A stretch of DNA of 64,000 bases from WHSW01 sp963729075 (GTDB lineage Bacteria; Actinomycetota; Thermoleophilia; Solirubrobacterales; 70-9): assembly GCA_963729075.1 (NCBI GenBank), contig CAVSMU010000011.1, forward strand, positions 62,001-126,000, read 5' to 3'. Below are positions 16,138 to 25,795 of the stretch, one piece after another (positions within the stretch are counted from its first letter, which is position 1; each line of letters opens with the position of its first letter). Below the pieces are notes generated by a model. It searched no databases, was not told where the DNA came from, and saw nothing but the letters and a program-made list of their open reading frames with translations. A program made the translations under genes and the position numbers.

Positions 16138-17658
16138 CTAGATCCCCGCCGGGAGCAGGACCCGCGAGACGCCGCCGGCGACGGGCTCGACGTCCAGCCG
16201 CAGCGGCCCCTGCGGCGTCACCACAGCAAGCGCGGCGGGCAGCCGATCCGGGGCCCGCACCAGGACCGGGAAGGGTCGCCGCAGCGCCGGGCCGCGTTCC
16301 CGGACGACCTCGAGCCGCCAACCGTCCGGGGCGGGATCGAGCGCGAGCCGCAGTCCCAGCGCCGAGGTCAGCTCCCGCAGATCGATGAACCGATCGGCGC
16401 CCGCCGAGCGCCAGCGCGCCAGGAGCCGGTGCAGCCAGTCGACGCCCGCCTGCGCGAGGTCGCGGTCGTGAAAGCAGGCCACCGCCGGGATCAGCGCACC
16501 CAGGGACCGAGAGCCGTGCGAGTCCGGCTCAGCGTTGCGGACCCCGGGGAGCCAGGCGAGGTCGCCGCCACGACGCACGGCCAGCCCGTCGGCCGCGACC
16601 GCCTCGAGCCCCAGGGCAAAGGCTCGCTCGAGCGACTCCGGGCCGCATGCGTTCCCCGGACACACGAGCACCGAAGGCGGCTCGCCGAAGTGGCGCTCGA
16701 AGAGCTCGAGGCCGCGGGCGATCGGATGCGCGCCCGCGGCCTTGCGCCTGAGGGTGCCCGCGACCTCTGGGCCCAGCTCCCGGTACCAGCCGAGCTTCTG
16801 GTGCCGGGTCGGGGCTCGCGCCCAGCGCTCGAGCTCGGGATGGACGTGCGTGTATCCGTGCATCTCGACCGTGCAGAGCCCGCGGGAGCACAGGTCGGCG
16901 ACGGCACGGAACTCCGCCTGGCAGTCGGCCGACGGAGCTCGGCGGCCGCGATAGTCGACCAGCGGCGAGGGATGCACGTCTCCGGGCCGGCGCTCGACGC
17001 GGCGGCCGCCGACCCGAAGCTCGCCCCGTTCGGCGTCGCCGTCGTCGACCCAACCGGGCGTATAGCCGATCGTCAGCACCGCATCGCTCCGGGCGAGCAG
17101 GCGCCCGATCTCCTCCCAATCCTCGGGATCGAGCTTCTCATAGCTCCATGGATCGAGCTGGACGCTGGCGGAGGCTCCGGGGTCGTCCATGCGCAGCACG
17201 ACGGTCCCTTCCAGGTCGAGCCAAGCGGCCGCCCGCCTGCTCGCCAGCAGCGCCAGCCGCAAGATGGCGCCCAGCTCCGGCGCCGCGGGGACGTCGGCGG
17301 GATCGAGGCCGCAGACGAGCGCGGGCAGCCCCCGCAGCCGCCGGCGGGCGACGATCGGAGCCCCGTCGAGGGTCGCCCACACGGCATCGCCCGTCACCTG
17401 GCGCGCCGCCACCACGACCGGCAGCTCCCAGGCGCGCGACTCGCCCGGACCGACCCACTCCAGCGTCCGGCCGCGGACCGAGCGGCCGCGGCCCGTAGTG
17501 GCGAGCACGGTCCCGAGCGCATTCGCGGCCTCCGTGCGGTTGCCGCCCGCTGCCGAGTCGCCCCACCCGAGCAGGCGACTCTGACCCCACCAGCAGTCCG
17601 CGAGCGCTCGCCGGTCGCCGCGGCCGTCCGCCGCGATCAGGAGGCCGCTTCCGATCAT
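16138..17658 (-). CDS. Polysaccharide-deacetylase-like protein with an N-terminal extra domain
   Basis: A 506-residue protein. Residues 1 to about 160 contain GQSRLLGWGDSAAGGN and TLEWVGPGESRAWELPV, a small beta-rich domain. From about 185 a NodB/DUF2334-like fold follows: VVLRMDDPG provides the metal-binding Asp pair, EMHGYTHVHPELERWA the His residues, and SVLVCPGNACGPESLERA the late strand. A C-terminal beta domain from about residue 430 ends in GVSRVLLPAGI. It could remove acetyl groups from a glycan, but without a signal peptide it would act in the cytoplasm, so a non-catalytic or nucleotide-sugar role is possible. ATG 17658 overlaps the stop of the methyltransferase upstream. A degraded copy of this gene pair lies at 21.1-22.1 kb. 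Confidence 0.75.
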   Translation of the reverse strand: MIGSGLLIAADGRGDRRALADCWWGQSRLLGWGDSAAGGNRTEAANALGTVLATTGRGRSVRGRTLEWVGPGESRAWELPVVVAARQVTGDAVWATLDGAPIVARRRLRGLPALVCGLDPADVPAAPELGAILRLALLASRRAAAWLDLEGTVVLRMDDPGASASVQLDPWSYEKLDPEDWEEIGRLLARSDAVLTIGYTPGWVDDGDAERGELRVGGRRVERRPGDVHPSPLVDYRGRRAPSADCQAEFRAVADLCSRGLCTVEMHGYTHVHPELERWARAPTRHQKLGWYRELGPEVAGTLRRKAAGAHPIARGLELFERHFGEPPSVLVCPGNACGPESLERAFALGLEAVAADGLAVRRGGDLAWLPGVRNAEPDSHGSRSLGALIPAVACFHDRDLAQAGVDWLHRLLARWRSAGADRFIDLRELTSALGLRLALDPAPDGWRLEVVRERGPALRRPFPVLVRAPDRLPAALAVVTPQGPLRLDVEPVAGGVSRVLLPAGI

Positions 17659-18401
17659 TCGGCGGGACGCCGAGCCACCAGGATCAGCCCCATCGGCAGG
17701 ATGAACGGGCCGCGGTGCCAGAAGCGCTCGGCGCGCGACAAAAGCGCGGCGATCGCGTTGAGCACGAACGAGGCCGCCGGCAGGAGTGCGCCCGCCATCC
17801 TGCGCATCAGCGGCGGCCCGAACTCGCTCAGCCCACGGAGGATCCGGCCCGAGAGCGTCGCCCAGGCCACCGTGTAGCCGCCGATCTCCCCCACCCAAAC
17901 GTCGTCCCAGCCCTCGAACAGCTCGGCCAGCCCCGGCCCGGTGTAGCGGCGCTCGACGATTCGCCGGTCGTACTCCCAGACCAGGGGCAGGGTCAGCACC
18001 AGAGTGCCGCCCGGGCGCAGCACCCGGCGCAGCTCACCCGCCCCGTACTCCGGCTCGGTCAGGTAGTGGAAGCCCTCGGTGAACAGGATCAGGTCGAAGG
18101 CCTCGTCGGCGAACGGCAGGAACTGGTCGGAGACCACGTCCTGCGGGCCGTAGTGCTCGTCGATGTCCATCGACACGTAGGTCTCGTGCGGAGGCAGCAG
18201 GTCGCGGTATGGCTGGGTCGCCGCGAACAGGTCCAGCACGTCGCTCACCGGGGCCTCGATCCCGTCGAGCACCCGTTGCAGCTCCCGCGCGAGAACCCGC
18301 AGCACCGCGTAATCCGGCTGGGTTCGATCCGGATGGCGGCGGGTGCGACGGATCCGCGCGAGATCGCGCGTCGGCAACGGCGGGCGGGCGGGCGTGGACA
18401 A
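17655..18401 (-). CDS. SAM methyltransferase-like protein (Methyltransf_11 type)
   Basis: About 248 residues. DVLDLFAATQPYRDLLPPHE and YVSMDIDEHYGPQDVVSD correspond to motif I and II regions, FLPFADEAFDLILFTEGFHYL to the post-I motif, and ELRRVLRPGGTLVLTLPLVWEY to the conserved helix and strand. Note that the glycine-rich loop is replaced by LFAATQPY, so SAM binding may be altered. The C-terminus has a hydrophobic helix (LLPAASFVLNAIAALL) that could sit in the membrane. The start is uncertain: TTG 18401 is used here; other TTG codons lie just downstream. It is coupled by ATGA to the deacetylase-like gene. Confidence 0.72.
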   Translation of the reverse strand: MSTPARPPLPTRDLARIRRTRRHPDRTQPDYAVLRVLARELQRVLDGIEAPVSDVLDLFAATQPYRDLLPPHETYVSMDIDEHYGPQDVVSDQFLPFADEAFDLILFTEGFHYLTEPEYGAGELRRVLRPGGTLVLTLPLVWEYDRRIVERRYTGPGLAELFEGWDDVWVGEIGGYTVAWATLSGRILRGLSEFGPPLMRRMAGALLPAASFVLNAIAALLSRAERFWHRGPFILPMGLILVARRPAE

Positions 18402-18422
18402 GGGCTGGATTATCGCGATTGC

Positions 18423-18470
18423 CAGCAGGAGCCCACGAAGCGGTTCCTGGGATTGGTGCTCGACCACTAG
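18423..18470 (+). pseudogene. Orphan 3' end of a GlnQ-type ABC ATPase gene
   Basis: Sixteen codons including TAG read QQEPTKRFLGLVLDH, against QQERTKRFLGLVLEH at the end of the importer ATPase (14096). Most third positions differ, so this is an old paralog rather than a recent copy. Nothing upstream continues the ATPase; instead the methyltransferase start lies on the other strand. It marks a recombination or deletion junction. Confidence 0.75.
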
Positions 18471-18734
18471 GCGCGCCGGGCGCGCCGAGCGGAGCCGGGC
18501 AAGACGGAAGCGAAGGCTCGAGCGCGAGGGCCTCGACCGGGCTTAGGGTCCGCGCGCACCGGCCTCCACGGATCCGAACCCGATCAGCCTTCACCTGGAC
18601 TCCCACGAACCGATCAGGGCCCCGCACCGGCGGCTCACGACCGGACAGGCACCGGCGGAGTCGTACTCGGCGCCCGCAAGAGGGAACCCGTGAGATGAGC
18701 CCGAGCTGTCTTCACATCTCGGAGCTATGAGCTT

Positions 18735-19940
18735 CTAGGCGGCGTCGCGATCGCCCACCTGCGGTCGCCGGCGCAGGCCGAGGACCGAGATGAAGAACGC
18801 GCCGAAGCTCGTCTGCATGCCCAGGACGAGGAACATCAAGCCGATCAGGGCGAGCCGCTCCTCGCGCAGCTCTCCGAGGCCGCGCCCGAGCCAGAGGCCG
18901 ACGACGATCCCGGCGATCACGATCCCGATCAGCAGCAGCACACCACCGGCCGCGAGCCCGTGCTCGAGGCGCAGTCTCCGCCGCGCCCCCTCGATCAGCG
19001 GGTCGTTCTCGCCAAGGTAGTAGTAGGCGAACACGCGCGAGAAAATGCCGATCTGGAGCAGCTGAGCCCCGACAATCACCGCCGCGACCGATGCGATCAG
19101 GGCATGGAGCTGCCACTCGCGTCCGAAGAGCTCAATCCCGCTGGCCGCGATCAGCGTGCCGAGTGCGCCGAGGATCGCGAGCACCGTGCCCGGGAGGAAG
19201 AAGAGCCAGGTCGGGCTGTGGACCAAGAGGAAACGCAGATGGCGCCAGCCGTCCGAGAACGAGGAAAGCTTCGACTCGCCGCTGCGCTGGTGGTAGTCGA
19301 TCTCAATCTCGCGGATGTCGAGTCCCAGCTTCGCCCCGCGGATCACATGCTCGGAGGCGAACTCCATCCCGGTCGCGCGCAGGTCGAGCGCCGGGAGCAA
19401 CGCGCGACGGAACGCACGCATGCCGCAGTGAGCGTCGCTGACGCCCGTTCGGAAGAAAAGGTTGAGCATCCCGGTGAGGAGGGGATTGCCGATGTGCCGG
19501 TGCAACCAAGGCATCGCACCCGGCCGGATGCGGGCCATCCGGTTACCGATCACCAGATCGGCTCCTCCGCGAAGCGGCCCGACGAAGCGATCGATCTGGG
19601 TGAAGTCGTAGGTGTCATCGCCGTCGCCCATGAGGATGTACTCACCGCGGGCCCTGGCGAAGCCCGCCTGGCAGGCCGAGCCGTAGCCCCGCCGCGGCTC
19701 GTGGACGACGCGGGCGCCCGCCTCCTCCGCGATCGCGGCGGAGCCGTCCGTGGAGCCGTTGTCGACCACGACGACCTCGCCCGCGATCCCCTCTCGGTCC
19801 ATCGTCCGCAGCGCTTTCTCGACGACGACTGCGATGCCCTCGGCCTCGTTCAGGCATGGGATCACGACCGAGAGCTCCAGCGCGGGGCTCGCTCCGGCGG
19901 GGGAGAGCTTCTCGCTTGTTCGGGTCGTGGTCAGATCCAT
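18735..19940 (-). CDS. GT2 glycosyltransferase, dolichol-phosphate-mannose-synthase-like, with membrane domain
   Basis: About 401 residues. The GT-A domain (residues 15-240) has LSVVIPCLNEAEGIAVVVEKA, VVDNGSTDGS, GRGEYI-like ARGEYILMGDGDDTYDF as the DxD, and HCGMRAFRR with EMxSE-like EFASEHVI. From about 255 there are four hydrophobic segments. This layout is that of polyprenyl-phosphate-sugar synthases, which charge a lipid carrier with a sugar for use outside the membrane, matching the GT39-like membrane proteins at 22.2 and 28.4 kb. ATG 19940 is used; ATG 19955 is equally possible. Confidence 0.86.
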   Translation of the reverse strand: MDLTTTRTSEKLSPAGASPALELSVVIPCLNEAEGIAVVVEKALRTMDREGIAGEVVVVDNGSTDGSAAIAEEAGARVVHEPRRGYGSACQAGFARARGEYILMGDGDDTYDFTQIDRFVGPLRGGADLVIGNRMARIRPGAMPWLHRHIGNPLLTGMLNLFFRTGVSDAHCGMRAFRRALLPALDLRATGMEFASEHVIRGAKLGLDIREIEIDYHQRSGESKLSSFSDGWRHLRFLLVHSPTWLFFLPGTVLAILGALGTLIAASGIELFGREWQLHALIASVAAVIVGAQLLQIGIFSRVFAYYYLGENDPLIEGARRRLRLEHGLAAGGVLLLIGIVIAGIVVGLWLGRGLGELREERLALIGLMFLVLGMQTSFGAFFISVLGLRRRPQVGDRDAA

Positions 19941-20089
19941 CGCCAAGTACAACATGCGGAGGCCCCGCCTCGGTGCGCAGGCTAGCGGCAGCGCCGATCG
20001 ATCGCCGTCGTTACGGCAGAGCCATCCGGACATGGGGCCCCCGCAGGCGGCGCACCGGGCGGGCGCTGGCACGGATCCCTCGGTCGTGC

Positions 20090-21046
20090 TCAAGGTAACC
20101 GCTGCCGGCCGGCTTTCGCGATTGGCCCCCAGTAGGAGGGCGTCGCGCTCAGCTTGCGCTTCAGCGCCAGTGGGAGTCGGCGGTGCTGGCTCCCGAGAAC
20201 CAACCCCGCCAGCTTCGCGGCCTCGTAGAACAGCGCATAGGGGATCCAGCGCGCGTGACGGGTGCGGACAAGCCAGCGGACCTCCGCGAAGACGTAGCGG
20301 GCGGCCGTGCGGCGGAGCACCCGCGCGGCGGCCCGGTCGCCAGCGAGGTACGCGCGCTCCGACGAGACGCCGGAGTCGAAGAACCGCCTGAACGCGTCGC
20401 GCACCGTGTAGGGATGCGAGTGGCGGACCACGGCTCGCGGCTCGTAGACGACGCTCCACCCTGCCTCGAGCGTCCGCCGCGACCAGTCCTGGTCCTCGCT
20501 CATGATCATGTCGGCCGCAAACGGCTCGGCCTGCCAGGCGCGGCGCCGGATCGCCGAGTTGGCGTTCGAGAACATCGTCACTTCCATCGAGGGCTCCTCT
20601 CCGACGCGCAGCTCCTGGCGCCGCGGCTCGCCGCCGTAGACGAAGTCGAGGAAGAACCGCTCGGGCGGCGCGGCGTCCGAACGCGCGAGTTGGCGACCGT
20701 AGACCCCGGCGACGCGCTCGTCGTCCAGTGGGGCGATCAAGGTCGCGAGCCAGTCCGGCCCGGCGGGCTCGGCGTCCTGGCTCAAGAAGGCGAGCACGTC
20801 CCCGCTCGCGGCCTCGGCTCCGAGATTGCGAGTGGTCCCGTGGTTGAAGTCCTCCGGCGCGACCTCGATCACCTGCGCGCCGGCCGCGGCCGCCACCGCG
20901 ACGCTGGCGTCGGCGCTCCCGGAGTCGATCACCACGACCTCGACCTCCCGATCGAGCTCCTGCGAACCGATCGCGGCCAGGCAACGCACCAGCTCGGTGC
21001 CGCCGTCCTTGACCGGGATGATGATCGAGACCTTGGTGATGCTCAT
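20090..21046 (-). CDS. GT2 glycosyltransferase, rhamnosyltransferase-like
   Basis: A 318-residue GT-A protein. SIIIPVKDGGTELVRCLAAI and VVVIDSGSADAS form the nucleotide site, EDFNHGTTRNLGAEAASGDVL is the typical rhamnosyltransferase segment, and FLSQDAEP stands in for the DxD, with SQD as in that subfamily. MSEDQDWSRRTLEAG holds the catalytic base. The C-terminal part (FRRFFDSGVSSERAYL) is also typical. ATG 21046 gives the usual N-terminus; no strong ribosome site is visible. It likely transfers a deoxyhexose to the growing chain. Confidence 0.86.
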   Translation of the reverse strand: MSITKVSIIIPVKDGGTELVRCLAAIGSQELDREVEVVVIDSGSADASVAVAAAAGAQVIEVAPEDFNHGTTRNLGAEAASGDVLAFLSQDAEPAGPDWLATLIAPLDDERVAGVYGRQLARSDAAPPERFFLDFVYGGEPRRQELRVGEEPSMEVTMFSNANSAIRRRAWQAEPFAADMIMSEDQDWSRRTLEAGWSVVYEPRAVVRHSHPYTVRDAFRRFFDSGVSSERAYLAGDRAAARVLRRTAARYVFAEVRWLVRTRHARWIPYALFYEAAKLAGLVLGSQHRRLPLALKRKLSATPSYWGPIAKAGRQRLP

Positions 21047-21148
21047 GGTCAGAAGTCGTACCACCGGCGCAGCTTGCCGCCCGCCCCCCGGGGCTGGACC
21101 GCAGCCGGCTCCGGGGTCTGCGGCGCGCGGGCGCCCCGTACTCGCGGC

Positions 21149-21485
21149 CTACTGCGGCGGAGCCCGGACTCGTCGCGGCCGGGCTTCTCGGCGCCTGGTC
21201 TCGGTCGCCCAAACCACCTCGCCGGCGACCTGCCCGGCCGCCGCCTCGACCGGCAGCTCCCCGCTCTGCCCCGCGCCCGGACCGACCCACTCCAATGTCC
21301 GGCCGAAGGTCCGCCGACCGTGACTCGGGTGGGCGAGAAGGGTCGCCGGGGCGTTCGCGGCCTCGGCGCGCCCGCGAGCCGCGTGCAGGTCCCCCAGCCG
21401 AGCAGCCGGTGCTGGTCCGACGAGCAATCCTCGAGCGCCTGGGCATCGGACCCGGGGCCGGCCGCGATCGGCGGCGCGGAGCTCA
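21149..21485 (-). pseudogene. Degraded N-terminal fragment of a deacetylase-like gene
   Basis: Scattered in two frames are recognisable pieces of the protein at 16138-17658: HRLLGWG for RLLGWGDS, EAANA for TEAANA, GRTLEWVGPG identical, and VWATE for VWATL. The NodB domain is absent: the match stops near 21149 and the GT2 gene follows. Its would-be ATG overlaps the stop of the methyltransferase remnant (ATGA), as in the intact pair. This is a dead partial copy. Confidence 0.75.
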
Positions 21486-22057
21486 TCGTTCGCCGGGACG
21501 CCAACCGACCAGGATCAGGCCCATCGGGAGGACGAACGGGCCGCTATGCCAGAGGCGCTCGACCCGCGTGAGCGGCGCGGCGATCGCGTTGAGCACCAAC
21601 GATGCCGCCGGCAGGAGGCGACCCGCAACCCTGCGGGCGAGCGGCGAGCCGAACTCGCTCAGCCCGCGCAGGATCCGGCCGCTCAGCGTGCCCCCGCGGC
21701 GCAGCACGCGGCGCAACTCCACCACCCCCCGCCGCGCCTCGGTCACGTGTGAAACGCCTTCGTGAACAGGATCAGGTCGAAGGCCTCGTCGGCGAACGGC
21801 AGGAACTCGTCGGAGACGACATCCTGGGGGCCGTAGTACTCGTCGATGTCCATCGACACATAGGTCTCGTGAGCCGGCAGCAGGTTGCGGTATGGCTGGA
21901 TGGCTGCGAATAGGTCGAGCACGTCCGTCACCGGGCGCTCGATCCCGTCGGGGCTCGCGAGAGCTCCTCCGCGAGCACGCAGCACGGCGTAATCGGGCTG
22001 CGTTCGATCCGGATGACGGCGGGTGCGCCGGATACGGGCGAGATCACGCACCGGCAA
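21483..22057 (-). pseudogene. Degraded copy of the 17.7-kb methyltransferase gene
   Basis: Starting from TTG 22057 it reads like the gene at 17655-18401 (RDLARIRRTRRHPDRTQPDY and YVSMDIDEYYGPQDVVSD), but it shifts frame at about 21960, hits a stop after ILFTKAFHT near 21743, and then resumes in another frame with ELRRVLRRGGT joined directly to LSGRILRGLSEFG. About 49 residues between those points are missing. The end (FVLPMGLILVGWRPGER) is intact. Several independent lesions make this a real pseudogene, unlike the single-base shifts further right. Confidence 0.85.
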
Positions 22058-22160
22058 CGGCGGGCGAGTAGTGGTCGATATGGGCGTGGATTATCACGGT
22101 CGCGGCCGTGCCGCGCGACGACCCGCGCACCGCCGCCTGCGCGCCGGTTACCCTGCGGCC

Positions 22161-23637
22161 ATGCCGCGACCGGAACGGGGCTTCCGGCGGCTGTTCGTTG
22201 CGGTGCGTCACCCCGTCGTCCTGCTGCTGCTGGGCGCCGTCGCAATCCGGGTGATCGCGCTGATCGGCTACCAGCCGCTGTTCGGGGACTACTTCGACAG
22301 CTATGAATACGTCCGGTCGGCAGCCGACCTCGGTGCGACGTTCGGCGCCGAGCTCCCGATCCGGCCCGCGGGCTATCCCGTGATGCTGGCCGCGCTCGCA
22401 GCGATCTGGTCGAGCCTCACCTTCGTCGCCGTGGTCCAGCACGCGCTCGGGCTGCTCGCGACCGTCCTCCTGTATCTGACCGTACGCAGGCTCGGCGCAC
22501 CCCTCTGGCTCGCCCTCGGAGCCGCCGCGGTGATCGCGCTGGTCCCGGACGTCGTGTTCTTTGAGCACGCGTTGCTGTCCGAATCGGTGTTCCTGGTCTT
22601 GGTCACGGCGGCGACGTACGCCGCGGTGCGCGGCATCGACGAATCGGATCGCAACCCGAGACTGGGCGCTTGGCTCGCCTGGCTCGCCGCAGCCGGAGCG
22701 TTACTCGCATTCGCGGCGCTGTTCCGCGCCGTCGGTCAGGTGCTGGTCCCGCTGATCCCGATCGTGGCCGTGATCGCTGTACGCGGGCCCATCGGCCGCC
22801 GACTCGCGGCCGCGCTCGCCGCAGCCGTGCCGGCGGCCGCGCTCCTGCTCGCATACTCGGCTGCGCTCAGCGCAGCGGGCGGATACTTCGGTCTCGCCGA
22901 CGGACAGGGCTGGGCGCTCTACGCCCGCATGGCCCCGATCGCGGACTGCAGCCGTTTCGATCCCCCGCCGGGCACCGAGGGATTGTGCGAGCGCAGGCCG
23001 CCGGACTCACGTCCGGGACCCGACGACTACGCGTGGAATCCCCGTCATGCCAGGACGCTGTTCATCGGGCCACCGACGGCGATGACACCTCGGCGCGTTC
23101 GCCCGCGAAGTCCTCGAGCACCAGCCCCTCGACTACGCCAGCTTCGTCCTCACCGACCTGTGGCGGTACGTCGACTTCGACGCCGGACTCGACCGCCGCG
23201 AGAACGGCGCCCCGATCTCCGACTATCGGTTCGCAGGTGACAGCACCGAATTGGCCACCGACGACCCCGTGGCAGATTTCTACGGTCCATATCGATACGA
23301 GATCAGTGGCGTGGCGCAGGCGCTCGGCGACGTGCAGCAGATAGTCCGCGTGCACGGTGTGCTGATCCTGCTGGCCGGCACGCTGGCGCTGGTCGGCCTG
23401 GTCCTCGGCCCGCGCGAGATCCGAATCGGGGTCGCGCTGCTGGGAGGCTCCGCCTCCCTGCTCATGCTGGCGCCGGTGGCGGCGGGGGCGTTCAACGGGC
23501 GCTACGCGGTCCCGGCGGAGCCGGCGCTGGTCGCATCCGGACTGCTCGGCGCCTGGGCGCTCGCGCAGACGGCTGTCGCGCCCAGCCACCTCGGCGAAGG
23601 CGGCGGCGTGAAGGGCCGCCGCCCGATCCCAGCGTAG
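22161..23637 (+). pseudogene. GT39-like membrane glycosyltransferase, one frameshift
   Basis: About 490 residues once a shift near 23085 is corrected. It has 8-11 hydrophobic segments, with an early luminal loop FGDYFDSYEYVRSAADLG and FFEHALLSESVFLVLVT, the layout of ArnT/PMT-type (GT-C) enzymes that use polyprenyl-phosphate sugars. The second frame starts at GAFAREVLEHQPLDYASF and ends in FNGRYAVPAEPALVASG. The corresponding region is found in order in the paralog at 28.4-29.8 kb. ATG 22161 is preceded by no clear ribosome site. If the shift is real the protein would lose its C-terminal third. Confidence 0.72.
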
Positions 23638-23639
23638 AC

Positions 23640-24747
23640 CGTTGAAGCCAGCTGTGCCGCCCCGGCGAGCCTCGCCCGCTCCTCGGGATCGAGGATGACC
23701 CGCCGCAGCGCCTGGGCGAGATCGGCGGGGTCACCGCAGCGAAACACCAGGCCGGTGACCCCGTCCTCGATCAACTCGCGGTTCGGCGCGATGTCCGAGA
23801 CGACGTTGCAGCGCCCGGCCGCCATCGCCTCGAGCACCGCCAGCGCGAGCCCTTCGCTGTACGACGAGCGCACCACGATCTCGGCCCTGCGCAGCCAATC
23901 CTCCACCGCCGCAACCTGCCCCGTGAAGGTCACGCGATCCAATCCCAGCTCACGCGCACGCGCCTCGAGCCCGGCACGCATCGGCCCGTCGCCGACGAAC
24001 ACCACCTCGAACCGCAGGCCTTCCGCGGCGAGGCGCCCGGCCGCCTCGACCAGCAGGTCGGGCCCTTGTTCTCGGTCAGGCGCCCGATCGCCATCACGGT
24101 GGGGCGATCACCCGGGACGATGGGGGGCATGCCGAAACGCGCGTGATCGACGCCGTTCGGGGCGATGGTGATCCGCTCCGGCCGCGCGCCGAGGTCGATC
24201 ACGTGGTCGCGGACCGCCTCGGAGACGGCCAGCACCGTGTTGCCCGCGCAGGATGTAGCGACCCGCCGTCCGCTCCCAGAGGTTCCCGGGCAGCCGCGCG
24301 CGGAGCGGCAGGTGAGCGAGTTTCCCAGTTGGGCGGTGACCACGAGCGGCACGGCGCTGCGTTGCGACAGCCTCGCCGCCGCCAAACACCCGGTGTAGTG
24401 GATCGTGGTCGCGTGCAGGACGTCGGGACGGTGGAGTCGAAGCGCGCGCCGCCCGGCCGCAAACGCACCGGGCGCCGGGGCGGCGTACCGCCCAGCACCC
24501 GGGTCAGGTCGAGCCCGCGCACCGCCTCGACCTCGACCCCCAGGTAAGCGTGAGGCCGGCCGTGGCTGGCCGAGATCACGTGCACCCGGCCGCCGGCGGC
24601 ACCAAGCCGGCGGTAGACCTCCCCGGTGGCGCGCTCAGCGCCTCCGGAAGCCTGCGGTGTATACCAATCGCAGAAGCCGAGCACCCGCAGGCCCTCGGCG
24701 ACTGCCAGCTCGCCCGGCTCGCCCGTGTCGACTGCGATCCGCTCCAT
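23640..24747 (-). pseudogene. GT4 glycosyltransferase, several frameshifts
   Basis: Joined across frames, it is a normal GT4: VLGFCDWYTPQASGGAERAT at the start, ALRLHRPDVLHATTIHYTG, VTAQLGNSL, NTVLAVSEAVRDHVIDLGA, APNGVDHARF, MAIGRLTENKG, VVFVGDGPMRAGLEAR, SSYSEGLALAVLEAMAAG and a closing WDRAAALHAAAFAEVAG. The frame changes near 24490, 24320, 24245, 24065 and 23650, that is five times in 1.1 kb, without substitution-type stops in the conserved segments. ATG 24747 is the start. The 3' end is not resolved; the last frame has no stop before it enters the convergent gene. Its likely role is adding a hexose in the cytoplasm. Confidence 0.65.
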
Positions 24748-24812
24748 CGGCGCGACGAGGATAGTCCGGCCGCGCCCGGCGGTGACGGCAGGGCCCGGGC
24801 TAGACTGGTTCG

Positions 24813-25795
24813 ATGGCCGGTTTGGATCCGGCGGGGGCCGATGCACTCGTCGAGCGCGCGCGAATCGCGGTGCTCGTGCCGTGCCTGAACGAGCAGGGCT
24901 CCGTCGCCAAGGTCGTGTGCGACTTCAAGGCGGCGCTCCCCGGCGCGACCGTGTACGTCTACGACAACGACTCCGAGGACGCGACGTCAACGATCGCGCG
25001 CGAGGCGGGCGCGGTCGTCCGCCGCGAGCCGCGCCGCGGCAAGGGAAACGTGGTCCGGCGGATGTTCGCGGACATCGAGGCGGACGTCTACGTGATGGTC
25101 GACGGCGACGACACGTACGACGCGCCGGCGGCGCGCGAGATGATCTCCAGCCTGATCGAGAACAACCTCGACATGGTGGTCGGCGGCCGCTCGAGCCACG
25201 TCGAGGCCGCATCCGCCGCGGCCATCGGCTCGGCAACCGCCTGTTCGCGTCGCTGCACGGGGTCCTCTTCGGCAGTGAGTTCGAGGACGTGTTCTCCGGC
25301 TACCGCGCGATGTCGCGCCGGTTCGTGAAGTCGTTCCCCACCACCTCGAGCGGGTTCGAGATCGAGGCCGAGCTCACGGCGCACGCCCTCGATGTGAAGG
25401 CCCCAAGCGCCGAGCTGCGAACCGAGTACCGGGCCCGCGGCGACGACTCGGACAGCAAGCTGCGGACGTATCGCGACGGCGTCCGGATCCTCGTCCGGTC
25501 GATCCTCTTCTACAAGGAGCTGCATCCCGGCCGCTTCTCTCGATCCTCTTCGTGATCTTCGCGCTCGCCGGGGTCCTCGCCGCGATCCCTGTGCTCTCGC
25601 AGTACGCCGAGACCGGGCAGGTCCTGCGGGTGCCGCTGGCGGTGCTCTCGGCGTCGCTGGAGGTGGTCGCGTTCGTGTGCATGGTCGCCGGCGTGATCCT
25701 CGACTCGATCGCGCGCCGCCACCGCGAGCTCAAGCGACTGCATTATCTCCAGCACCACGCGCTCGTGGAGCTCGTCACCCCGGCCACACGCGTAG
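24813..25795 (+). pseudogene. GT2 polyprenyl-phosphate glycosyltransferase, frameshifted
   Basis: It begins MAGLDPAGADALVERARIAV, then VLVPCLNEQGSVAKVV, YDNDSEDATSTIARE, and MVDGDDTYDAP as the DxD. At about 25215 the frame changes to NRLFASLHGVLFGSEFEDVF with SGYRAMSRRFVKSFPTTSSG, and at about 25540 again to IFALAGVLAAIPVLSQYAE with two hydrophobic segments ending ILDSIARRHRELKRLHY. This is the common bacterial dolichol-phosphate-glucose-synthase-like family. It is divergent from the GT4 with 65 bp between starts. The end given is approximate. Confidence 0.68.

Noticed and set aside
18312..18330. GGTTCGATCC looks like a tRNA T-arm
   Set aside because: It lies within the methyltransferase coding region and is not accompanied by acceptor, D or anticodon stems.
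18471..18734. 264-base gap as a possible site of an RNA gene
   Set aside because: No paired structure beyond short GC stems and no promoter or terminator pattern could be recognised.
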